NCBI GenBank assembly: GCA_937903155.1 | Contig: CALCZU010000077.1 | Coordinates: 1-10,654 of the forward strand | Length of the DNA stretch: 10,654 nt | Reading direction: 5' to 3' | From: an uncultured Bdellovibrionales bacterium | GTDB taxonomy: Bacteria; Bdellovibrionota; FAC87; UBA2466 | Translations under genes and position numbers: made by a program | Notes under the pieces: model-generated | The model's input: the letters and a program-made list of their open reading frames with translations, nothing else | Databases searched by the model: none | What the model was told of the DNA's origin: nothing | Shown here: in pieces, positions 1 to 6,630 of the stretch | How the letters are laid out: each line of letters starts with the position of its first letter | How positions within the stretch are numbered: position 1 is the first letter of the stretch

Positions 1-52
1 AGTGTTAGGGATGTCCTGTCACACGCTGTTAGGTATGTCTTGACTCCGAACA
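1..52. mobile_element. Probable terminal end of an insertion sequence (IS481-like?), rest lies outside the window
   Basis: Two imperfect direct repeats with a 24-base period are visible, at 2-18 and 26-42 (14 of 17 bases the same; core TGTTAGG-ATGTC-TG). Read on the minus strand the segment begins TGTTCGGAGTCAAGACATAC and then repeats an ACA-GACAT-C-TAACA pattern. From memory this resembles ends of IS481-family elements, which carry repeated transposase-binding motifs just inside a TGT terminus. The boundary is supported independently: the palindromic repeat that follows loses homology exactly at base 52/53, as expected if an element inserted into it. No transposase sequence is inside the window, so the family is a guess and even the IS assignment is tentative. 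Confidence 0.4.
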
Positions 53-126
53 GCGCAGCACCCGCGGCAACCTTCCCAGTTCAGCGTACAAAGGTTGCCG
101 CGGGTGCTGCGCACCCTCGCAATGAC
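53..126 (-). repeat. Dispersed palindromic repeat, copy 1, with perfect 22-bp stem
   Basis: Arms at 53-74 and 91-112 are perfect 22-base inverted complements around a 16-base loop. On the minus strand the element reads CGTCATTGCGAGG, a small hairpin (GGGTGC, 3-base loop, GCACCC at 102-116), CGCGGCAACCTT, the loop, then the mirror arm. The outer GTCATTGCGAGG part is present only on the 113-126 side; on the other side it is replaced by the putative IS end. It is a REP/MITE-like noncoding repeat resembling GTCATTGCGAGG-type repeats seen in many bacterial genomes. It lies just downstream of the lolD stop codon and could fold at the 3' end of that transcript, but no T-tract follows, so it is not a standard intrinsic terminator. 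Confidence 0.8.
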
Positions 127-139
127 GGGGTCTTACTAA

Positions 140-826
140 CTATTTCTCTTGAAGGAGTTGGCCTTGGGCGAGGCGGTACACTTTTGGGTACGTGTTCGCT
201 AAGGCTGTGTCATGAGTGACCGAGACGATGGCGAGACCTTCGGTTTCATGGAGAGAGTCGATGATGCTGCAAACTTCTTTGCCGGTTTGAGGGTCTAAGT
301 TCCCCGTCATTTCATCGGTGAGAAGAAGCTTTGGCTTCATCATCAAAGCTCGAGCAATCGCAACTCTTTGTTGTTCGCCTCCCGAAAGCTGGCCCGGCTT
401 GTGGCCTTTTCTGTCCGAAAGCCCGACGTCTTTTAGAAGTTTATCCGCCAAAACCATTGCAGCTCGTCGTGATTGTCCAGCGATTAATCCCGGCATCATC
501 ACGTTTTCGAGTGCTGAGAACTCGAGCATCAGATAGTGGAACTGAAAAACAAAACCGATTTTCTTATTTCTGAAATTGGATAACTTTGATTCCGAGTATT
601 TAAAAATATCTTTTCCTTCAAAAAGAATGGTTCCCTTATCCGGAGATTCTAAAGTGCCCAAAAGATGCAAAAGCGTACTTTTCCCCGCCCCACTCTTTCC
701 AACAATCGCGATACGATCTTTTTCATCCACTTTGAAATCCACGCCGTTTAAAACTTGGATAGGATTCTCTTTTGCACGTTGAAATCTTTTCGAGACATTT
801 TGAGTCTCTAATAAACAGTCACTCAT
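140..826 (-). CDS. lolD: Lipoprotein-releasing system ATP-binding protein LolD
   Basis: This is the ATPase of the inner-membrane LolCDE-type ABC transporter, which extracts mature lipoproteins and hands them to the periplasmic chaperone LolA. The 228-residue length is normal for LolD. Visible motifs are Walker A GKSGAGKS (43-50), Q-loop Gln95 inside FVFQFHYL, followed by LEFSALENV as is typical of LolD, ABC signature LSGGE (147-151), Walker B LLLTDE (167-172), D-loop NLD (176-178) and H-loop His205. One oddity is TDEMTGNLD, where most relatives have DEPTGNLD. The ATG overlaps the end of the permease gene by 8 bases and has GGAGG nine bases upstream, so the two subunits are probably translationally coupled. 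It is the last gene of the operon. Related MacB-type ATPases share the motifs, but the Q-loop region and the partner favour LolD. Confidence 0.93.
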   Translation of the reverse strand: MSDCLLETQNVSKRFQRAKENPIQVLNGVDFKVDEKDRIAIVGKSGAGKSTLLHLLGTLESPDKGTILFEGKDIFKYSESKLSNFRNKKIGFVFQFHYLMLEFSALENVMMPGLIAGQSRRAAMVLADKLLKDVGLSDRKGHKPGQLSGGEQQRVAIARALMMKPKLLLTDEMTGNLDPQTGKEVCSIIDSLHETEGLAIVSVTHDTALANTYPKVYRLAQGQLLQEK

Positions 827-2003
827 ATCTTAAAACCTCCGTCGGTTTTTCTTTCGCGGCCCGAATCGCGGGGATGACGCTAAAAAGACAGCAGAGAATG
901 AAAGCGACGATCGAAACGGCCGCAACATCAAGAATTTCCACTTTAAAAGGTAGCGTCGAAACGTTGTAAACCGATTCATTTAAAAGCCTTGGCTGAAACT
1001 TCTCAAAACCATAGCAGGCGAAAACCCCTAAAATAATCCCCAGGATAATTCCTAAGATTCCGACGGCACCGCCTTGAATCAGAAAAAACGAAAACAAAGA
1101 TCGAAACCGCATCCCCATCGCTCGCAAAATCGCAATGTCGCGACGTTTGTTTTGAACACTCATCATCAGAAGGTTGATGACATTAATCGCGGATAAGGCC
1201 ACGACAATTTCGAGCACTAAGAACAACATCCCTTTTTGATGTTCAACGGCTCGAAAAATATTTTTATGCATCTCGCTCCACACTTTGACGATCGCCAAAG
1301 GCCCGAGATTACTTTTTAACGCTTCAGCCGTTTCCGAGACCTTTTTAGGGTTTGTTGTTTTGATTTTATAGATAGGATCCGTCGATTTTTGTTCAATGAC
1401 TTTTAAATAATCGATGTCGATGTAAGCATAGCGAGTATCATGCTCATAAATCCCAAATTTCGTGAGAGCCGTCACCTGAAAGGGATAAATTCGGTTGCCT
1501 TTCGCATCCGGAATCAAAACCCGCACTTCGTCACCTTGTTTGAGTGAAAGCTTTTTCGCGAGGTTTACACCCACCCAAATCCAGTTTTGTTCTTTGGGCT
1601 CGAGTGTGGCGGGCTTCTCCACCCAAATCGATTCCCACGGGGTGACTTGAGTCGTGGTCTTCAGATCAATCCCCTCCAAAACAGCGCCACTGACACCGTC
1701 TTTAATAATCATTCCCTGCCCTAACGAGATCGGGGTGACCGCAGACACCGATGAAGTCTCACGAATCTTTCCTGGCAAGTCTTTGTGCGGCTGCGACAAA
1801 CGGGGAACGACCACGATTTCTGCCGAAATATTGGTGTACTTTTCTTGAAACACATTTAAAAATCCGGTCATCACGGCCAAAACGACAACGAGTTGGGCAA
1901 TTCCCAATGCCACACCCAGAACAGAAATCCACATTGCAAAAGATAAGAGGTTCGTCTCCTTCGGAAATAAGTACTTATTCAGTAAGAAACGAACCGCATT
2001 CAT
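819..2003 (-). CDS. lolC: Lipoprotein-releasing ABC transporter permease, LolC/LolE/LolF family
   Basis: Membrane subunit of the Lol exporter; with LolD it drives release of outer-membrane lipoproteins from the inner membrane. The 394-residue protein has the family layout: one N-terminal membrane segment (about 22-46, WISVLGVALG), a large periplasmic domain (about 47-255), and an FtsX-type domain with three membrane segments (about 259-283, 303-333, 358-382). The coupling stretch NKRRDIAILRAMGM (285-298) after the second segment and the ending PAIRAAKEKPTEVLRYE are characteristic. Only one permease gene is present, so the transporter may use a homodimer, as proposed for LolF-type systems, or a second permease may lie elsewhere. 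The start codon shares one base with the valS stop (TAATG), with GAGG ten bases upstream. The family is secure; the choice between C, E and F is not. Confidence 0.88.
   Translation of the reverse strand: MNAVRFLLNKYLFPKETNLLSFAMWISVLGVALGIAQLVVVLAVMTGFLNVFQEKYTNISAEIVVVPRLSQPHKDLPGKIRETSSVSAVTPISLGQGMIIKDGVSGAVLEGIDLKTTTQVTPWESIWVEKPATLEPKEQNWIWVGVNLAKKLSLKQGDEVRVLIPDAKGNRIYPFQVTALTKFGIYEHDTRYAYIDIDYLKVIEQKSTDPIYKIKTTNPKKVSETAEALKSNLGPLAIVKVWSEMHKNIFRAVEHQKGMLFLVLEIVVALSAINVINLLMMSVQNKRRDIAILRAMGMRFRSLFSFFLIQGGAVGILGIILGIILGVFACYGFEKFQPRLLNESVYNVSTLPFKVEILDVAAVSIVAFILCCLFSVIPAIRAAKEKPTEVLRYE
836..840 (-). promoter_or_regulatory. Shine-Dalgarno site of lolD inside the lolC gene
   Basis: GGAGG on the minus strand, 9 bases before the lolD ATG (824-826) and wholly within the last codons of the permease gene. 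It fixes the lolD start and the 8-base overlap of the two reading frames. Confidence 0.7.
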
Positions 2004-4633
2004 TAAGACATATCCTCAAGATACTGTGAAAGAGCCTGCACTTCTCTTGAAAGATCCTCTCGATTTTTTACAACCCCTGCCCTGACCGCTTCGGGTGCGC
2101 TCGACATGAATTTTTCGTTCTTTAATTTCTCTTCGGCGCGTTTCAGCGCTTCGGTTTTATCAGCGAGCTCTTTCTTTTTGCGTTCGATTTCTTTCGTCAG
2201 ATCGCCGAGTTCAGATTTCGGAACAAAGACTTTGAGGTCCTTTAAGATCAGGGCGACATGCGTTTGCTTCGAAGGCTCGGATGTCAAAAACTGAATCTCA
2301 CTCGCACGAGAGAGTTTTTTCAAAAGCGACTCGAGCGATTTCATCTCATTTAAAATCGCATCTTGTCCGTTTGCAGATAAAGCCAATGGCATTTCTTTCG
2401 CGGGACTAATTCCGTGAGTGCCTTTAAGCGTTCTTACTTTTTCGACGACTGCAATTAGTTGGTCGATTCGCGCGGCATTGGCTTCGTACGCACTCACAGG
2501 CGATGGTTCGGGATACGCTGCAAGCGCAATCGATAATTTCGAGGTGTCACGTAGTGGCAACGCTTGCCAGATTTTCTCAGTGACAAACGGCATAAACGGA
2601 TGCAGAAGGCGCAAAGATTCTTCTAAGACGAGAACTGCTGTCGTATCTTTTCGGCTTTTTCGTTCTTCGATATCCGTTTTGCAAAGTTCCAGGTACCAAT
2701 CGCAATAGTCATTCCAAACAAAGTGGTAGAGCGCTTGGGCTGCCTCGAAAAAACGGTAGTTCTCTAAAGCCGTTTTCACCTTGAGTTTCGTTTCATTCAA
2801 GCGGAATAAAATCCACTGATTAACAGGATCTTGAGTATTGGATTTTCCGTTTTCAATTTCTTCAAAATGCATCAAGACGAAACGCGAAGCATTCCAAACT
2901 TTACTCACGAAATTTCGACAACCTTCAACACCATCATCCGACACTCTCAAGTCGCGTCCTTGATAGGCATTCCACGCGAGGAAGAATCTTAAAGAGTCCG
3001 TTCCCATTCTTTCGACGATTTCGAGAGGGTCCACAACATTGCCCTTCGATTTCGACATTTTTTGGCCGTATTCATCTCTCACCATCGGGTGGAGATAGAC
3101 GGTGTGAAACGGAAATTTTCCCGTCATTCGATGGCCTAACATAATCATGCGGGCGACCCAGAAGAAGAGAATATCAAAACCCGTCTCTAGAACATCGTTG
3201 GGATAGAACGTTTTAAAATCCGGTGTTTCCTGCGGCCAACCTAAAGTTGAAAATGGCCAAAGCCCGCTCGAAAACCAAGTATCAAGAACATCTTCTTCTT
3301 GCCTGAGTTCGGGATGTTTGCATTTTTCGCACGCAGTCGGTGTTTCAACGGCGACATTGTAGTGGTCACACTTTAAGCAATACCAAACCGGAATCCGGTG
3401 ACCCCACCAAAGCTGGCGGCTAATGCACCAGGGGCGGATATTTCGCATCCATTCAAAATAGGTTTTTTCCCATTCTTCGGGGACGATTTTAATTTCTTTT
3501 TTCTCAACTGCTTCAATCGCGGGCTTTGCCAAGACTTCGGCTTTGACGAACCATTGTTGAGACACCTTCGGTTCAACCACTGTTCCACAGCGGTCACAGT
3601 GTCCCACACTGTGCTGGTGATCTTTTTCGGATTCAAAGAGGTCTTGAGTCTTGAGATCTTCCAAGATTTTCTCACGCGCTTTTTCGCGTTTGAGTCCTTG
3701 ATAGATTTTTCCGTGTTCGTTGACGACGGCAGACTCATCGAAAATCGAAATCAAAGGCAACCCGTGTCTTTTTCCGACCGCGTAATCGTTAGGATCATGG
3801 CCGGGTGTGATTTTCAAAGCACCTGTACCAAATGCCGGGTCGACGTACGTATCTGCAATGACCGGGATCTCACGATTCAATAGGGGTAAGAGAACTTTCT
3901 TCCCTTGAAAAGCTTTGTAACGTTCGTCATCCGGGTGCACGGCAATCGCGGTATCTCCGAGAAGGGTTTCGGGACGAGTCGTTGCGACGACGATATATTT
4001 TGTCGGATCGTCTTTGAGACGGTATCGAAGACTCCAAAATTTTCCCTTCACGTCTTTAAATTTGACTTCAAGGTCTGAAAGCGCAGTGTGACACCGGGGA
4101 CACCACTGAATAATCGCTTCTTCGCGGTAAATCAGTTTATCTTGGTAGAGGCGGAAGAAACATTCTCTGACCGCTTTTGAAACACTCTCGTCCATCGTGA
4201 AAGCTAGACGTGACCAGTCGAGCGAACATCCCATCACTTTTAATTGCGAGTGAATCGTGGTTTCTGACGCCTTTTTCCATTCCCAAACTTTTTCTAAGAA
4301 TTTTTCACGTCCTAAATCGTGTCTTGATTTTTTTTCATCTCTCATGAGATTGCGCTCGACCACCATTTGGGTTGCAATGCCGGCATGATCCGTTCCTGGA
4401 ACCCAGAGTGCGTTGTAGCCTTGCATTCTTTTATGGCGGATCAAAATATCTTCGAGAGTGACGGTCAAAGCGTGGCCCATGTGTAAAACGCCGGTCACGT
4501 TAGGAGGCGGAAGAACAATACAATACTTCGGCTTTTTTGAATCCACAGGGGCATCGAAAACATGATGATCGAGCCAAAAATCGTAGAGCGTTTTTTCGGT
4601 TTCTTTGGGATTGTACTGAGCTTCTAATTTCAT
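2003..4633 (-). CDS. valS: Valine--tRNA ligase (ValRS)
   Basis: Class I aminoacyl-tRNA synthetase that charges tRNA-Val in the cytoplasm and edits mischarged threonine. At 876 residues it is full length. Landmarks in order: HIGH-type motif HMGH (51-54) in PPPNVTGVLHMGHAL; Cys pairs at 178/181, 346/349, 419/422 and 435/438 that may bind zinc; the CP1 editing domain with TTRPET (218-223) and GTGALKITPGHDPNDY (269-284); WWGHRIP (409-415); DVLDTWFSS (448-456); KMSKS (525-529); an anticodon-binding helical region with DYCDWYLEL (642-650); and a Lys/Glu-rich C-terminal coiled coil (about 808-875) that distinguishes ValRS from IleRS. A GAGAAG ribosome site lies 6 bases before the ATG. It follows the COG3014-type gene by 33 bases and runs directly into lolC. 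Confidence 0.98.
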   Translation of the reverse strand: MKLEAQYNPKETEKTLYDFWLDHHVFDAPVDSKKPKYCIVLPPPNVTGVLHMGHALTVTLEDILIRHKRMQGYNALWVPGTDHAGIATQMVVERNLMRDEKKSRHDLGREKFLEKVWEWKKASETTIHSQLKVMGCSLDWSRLAFTMDESVSKAVRECFFRLYQDKLIYREEAIIQWCPRCHTALSDLEVKFKDVKGKFWSLRYRLKDDPTKYIVVATTRPETLLGDTAIAVHPDDERYKAFQGKKVLLPLLNREIPVIADTYVDPAFGTGALKITPGHDPNDYAVGKRHGLPLISIFDESAVVNEHGKIYQGLKREKAREKILEDLKTQDLFESEKDHQHSVGHCDRCGTVVEPKVSQQWFVKAEVLAKPAIEAVEKKEIKIVPEEWEKTYFEWMRNIRPWCISRQLWWGHRIPVWYCLKCDHYNVAVETPTACEKCKHPELRQEEDVLDTWFSSGLWPFSTLGWPQETPDFKTFYPNDVLETGFDILFFWVARMIMLGHRMTGKFPFHTVYLHPMVRDEYGQKMSKSKGNVVDPLEIVERMGTDSLRFFLAWNAYQGRDLRVSDDGVEGCRNFVSKVWNASRFVLMHFEEIENGKSNTQDPVNQWILFRLNETKLKVKTALENYRFFEAAQALYHFVWNDYCDWYLELCKTDIEERKSRKDTTAVLVLEESLRLLHPFMPFVTEKIWQALPLRDTSKLSIALAAYPEPSPVSAYEANAARIDQLIAVVEKVRTLKGTHGISPAKEMPLALSANGQDAILNEMKSLESLLKKLSRASEIQFLTSEPSKQTHVALILKDLKVFVPKSELGDLTKEIERKKKELADKTEALKRAEEKLKNEKFMSSAPEAVRAGVVKNREDLSREVQALSQYLEDMS

Positions 4634-4666
4634 TTTTTACTTCTCTTGTATTTAAAATCGATTTCG

Positions 4667-5905
4667 TTAGTCGCGCGTCCTGTAAATTAAAAAAGTCTGT
4701 TTCCCGGCCTTGACCTCAACGTTTTCAAACTTTTTCACACCTTCTTGGGTTGAGCCATTTCCCACAATATCAACGACTATGTTGCGACGTCCAGCGGGAA
4801 CTCTGAGACGGGCAAAATGAAGACGGGCGGGAAGCATCGACCAGTGTCTTAAATCTGCCTTATCCGTAAGAAGGAGGGCTAGGAAGGCAATCTGACCCAA
4901 TTCTTTAGAGTCGGTCAGTGCACCAATCCCTGCTGCAATGGCCCCTTTTGCGGCCACTCCACCAATTTTTTTTGCAATGATGGCCGCCGACTTTGCTTCG
5001 AGTTCTCGAATCGCCGTATTTTCGATATCAAAAAGTGGGTAACTTCGGACTTTGCCATCCCCTTTTTCGTCGCGAATCCAGGCATAGTCGCTCGAGTAGT
5101 AGTTTCTGCGAAATAAGGGAATCAACTCGAACTGGGGATTCGGGTACTTAATCGGACTTTTACCTTGTTCGAGAATAAAAACGATTTCCCCTTCTCCCTT
5201 TTTAAATCTCCAATCGTTTGCTTCAGGGTATTCTTTACGGTATTGCGAAAACTCTTCTCCCGCTTTGAGTCTATCGGCGACCCGGATTAAAGGTTCAGGC
5301 AAATAGGGGTACTCAAATCCCCACTTCTTCATCTGCCGATAATCGACGAAGGCGTCGTTTAATTCATTTCGCGCTTCAAAGAGAACCGCCGAGAGATATT
5401 TTGCAAACGCGTTTTTTTCATAGGGGAGTTTTGCGATTTGAATCATCTTATCGAGTTTTTGGTTGACTCGACGACACTCGACTAAAGCATCATCCCACTT
5501 GCCGAGCATCGTGTAATCTAAAGCGAGATAGACGTTGATGAGCAGTTTTTCGAAGTTCTCACCCTTGTACGTCTTCACTTGATCATTGAAAAGAACGCTC
5601 GTCACTTCGAGTGAGATGCTTGTGTAGTCTTTAATCTCGGCAAGTTTATCGGCGGTTAAAAAGGCTTTAACGGCTTCTTCGTAATTTCCGGCCGTATGCT
5701 GGACGATTCCCAAATCCATCCAGTACAAAAGCTCGTCGTTATCTTCTTTCTCCGCAAGTTCTTTAAGAAGGTGGGCCGCAGACTCGTATTGGCCGGAGTC
5801 AAAAAGTCCGCGCGACTGTCTCACCTTGTCCGAATAGCTCGCGCAACCGCCTAAAAACGCTGCAACGATAAAGACAAAGATGAATTGGGGTTTAGAAACC
5901 AACAC
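4667..5905 (-). CDS. COG3014-type TPR-containing lipoprotein of unknown function
   Basis: The 412-residue product is a probable outer-membrane lipoprotein. Its N-terminus has a hydrophobic signal segment (6-20) and lipobox LGGC with the lipidated Cys at 21; residue +2 is Ala, not the inner-membrane retention Asp. The mature part starts with TPR-like helical pairs (about 30-90, then 120-152 and 168-195), then a beta-rich region (about 238-300), an Ala/Gly-rich stretch (305-345) and the family-like segment ADLRHWSMLPARLHFARLRV (350-369). This layout matches uncharacterised proteins of COG3014, often found beside LpoB-like genes, as here. The start is GTG at 5903-5905, overlapping the lpoB-like stop by 14 bases; the ribosome site is weak (AAGAAA-like), so translation may depend on the upstream gene. 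The TPR region suggests a scaffold for envelope proteins, which is inference. Confidence 0.8.
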   Translation of the reverse strand: MLVSKPQFIFVFIVAAFLGGCASYSDKVRQSRGLFDSGQYESAAHLLKELAEKEDNDELLYWMDLGIVQHTAGNYEEAVKAFLTADKLAEIKDYTSISLEVTSVLFNDQVKTYKGENFEKLLINVYLALDYTMLGKWDDALVECRRVNQKLDKMIQIAKLPYEKNAFAKYLSAVLFEARNELNDAFVDYRQMKKWGFEYPYLPEPLIRVADRLKAGEEFSQYRKEYPEANDWRFKKGEGEIVFILEQGKSPIKYPNPQFELIPLFRRNYYSSDYAWIRDEKGDGKVRSYPLFDIENTAIRELEAKSAAIIAKKIGGVAAKGAIAAGIGALTDSKELGQIAFLALLLTDKADLRHWSMLPARLHFARLRVPAGRRNIVVDIVGNGSTQEGVKKFENVEVKAGKQTFLIYRTRD

Positions 5906-6497
5906 TTTTTTTCTTGTAGTATTTACGGATTTCCTTTTCGTCAGACCAATCGAGGATGCCAGAATCGATATTCACGAGATTGAAAGTGCATTTGTAGTAA
6001 ACGTATTTTTCTCCACCGACTTCTTGGACTCGGTCGGTGATTTCTCCCGTCAAAAAGTAGTCGGCGCCGATTTGTTTGCCTTTTTTGCGAGCAGTGGAAG
6101 GGTCGACGTAGCCGGAGCTATTTTGATATTCCATTTCACCTTGGATTTCCTCGCGAACTTCTTTTTCGGTAAAACGAAACTTTCCACTTTTAATCAAGGC
6201 CACACGGATTTTATCCGTCATGCTTTTCATGTCGATATGCTCTTGTGTGCGATTTTTTACAAGAGTGACCAAGAGGACGGGACGTTTTTTCGATTCTTTT
6301 ACGACAACACTTTCCGCAAGAGAGGTGACCATCGTGTCCGCAATTTGCTTCATATCGGTTTCGTTAAATTTGTCGTCTAAAAGACGTTCCTCGCTCATAT
6401 CGTCGTACTTGCCCTTGGTAAAAGCCTTTTGGCCGCAAGCATTCAGAAAAAAAGATGCGAGAATCAGTCCGAAGATGGGATAAAAACGTTTCAACAT
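5892..6497 (-). CDS. lpoB: LpoB-like penicillin-binding protein activator lipoprotein
   Basis: In E. coli, LpoB is an outer-membrane lipoprotein that reaches through the periplasm to activate the peptidoglycan synthase PBP1B. This 201-residue protein has a signal segment (5-20), lipobox LNAC with Cys21, a short linker (22-45), and a compact domain with the family pattern: MKQIADTMVTSL (49-60), NRTQEHIDMKSMTDKIRVAL (82-101), YQNSSGYVDPSTARKKGKQI (124-143), GADYFLTGEI (144-153) and a final DWSDEKEIRK (183-192). The frame stays open upstream to 6632, but the ATG at 6495-6497 is chosen because AGGAGA lies 7 bases before it and it starts the signal peptide directly. It is the first gene of the five-gene minus-strand operon. 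The PBP partner in this organism is unknown and the PBP1B link is by analogy. Confidence 0.87.
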   Translation of the reverse strand: MLKRFYPIFGLILASFFLNACGQKAFTKGKYDDMSEERLLDDKFNETDMKQIADTMVTSLAESVVVKESKKRPVLLVTLVKNRTQEHIDMKSMTDKIRVALIKSGKFRFTEKEVREEIQGEMEYQNSSGYVDPSTARKKGKQIGADYFLTGEITDRVQEVGGEKYVYYKCTFNLVNIDSGILDWSDEKEIRKYYKKKSVGF

Positions 6498-6503
6498 GGT
6501 GTC

Positions 6504-6509
6504 TCTCCT
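6504..6509 (-). promoter_or_regulatory. Shine-Dalgarno site deciding the lpoB start
   Basis: AGGAGA on the minus strand, with its last G 7 bases before the ATG at 6495-6497. It rules against the 45-residue-longer frame that begins at 6632. Confidence 0.75.
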
Positions 6510-6531
6510 AAAGTCATAAGAAGCCAACAGT

Positions 6532-6562
6532 ATTATCGATTTTGGGTTATCTCTCAAGACAA
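6532..6562 (-). promoter_or_regulatory. Tentative promoter of the lpoB-COG3014-valS-lolCD operon
   Basis: On the minus strand GATAAT (6532-6537) matches five of six bases of a sigma70 -10 box. Candidate -35 boxes are TTGAGA (6552-6557, spacer 14) and TTGTCT (6557-6562, spacer 19); neither spacing is ideal. A start near 6525 would give a leader of about 27 bases carrying the AGGAGA site. This is the only gap upstream of the operon, so some promoter must be in or near it, but this exact assignment is weak. Confidence 0.33.
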
Positions 6563-6593
6563 AGATAAGGGAACATTCGCAGCGCGTCACCAC

Positions 6594-6621
6594 TTGAAAT
6601 ACCCGTCCCTCTCTATTAGAT
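6594..6621 (+). promoter_or_regulatory. Weak candidate promoter for the dehydrogenase-SDR pair
   Basis: TTGAAA at 6594-6599 resembles a -35 box. The region TATTAGAT at 6614-6621 could serve as a poor -10 box (16-base spacer if TTAGAT is used). Transcription would start near 6628, leaving almost no leader before the ATG at 6631. That fits the absence of a ribosome-binding site there, but the -10 match is poor. Confidence 0.25.
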
Positions 6622-6630
6622 TTGCAGACC

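Noticed and set aside
53..112. 22-bp hairpin as an intrinsic terminator for the lolD operon
   Set aside because: The stem is strong, but no T-run follows on the minus strand, and a second copy lies upstream of a promoter at the other end. A dispersed repeat explains it better, although an effect on the mRNA end is possible.
3398..3883. 161-residue plus-strand reading frame opposite valS
   Set aside because: It lies wholly antisense to strongly conserved ValRS coding sequence and its translation has no recognisable domain; a frame shadow.
4634..4666. T-box or other riboswitch leader before valS
   Set aside because: Only 33 bases separate valS from the preceding gene, far too short for a T-box, and no specifier or antiterminator structure is visible.
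5880..6380. 166-residue plus-strand frame opposite lpoB
   Set aside because: It is antisense to the conserved LpoB domain, with no ribosome site or family features.
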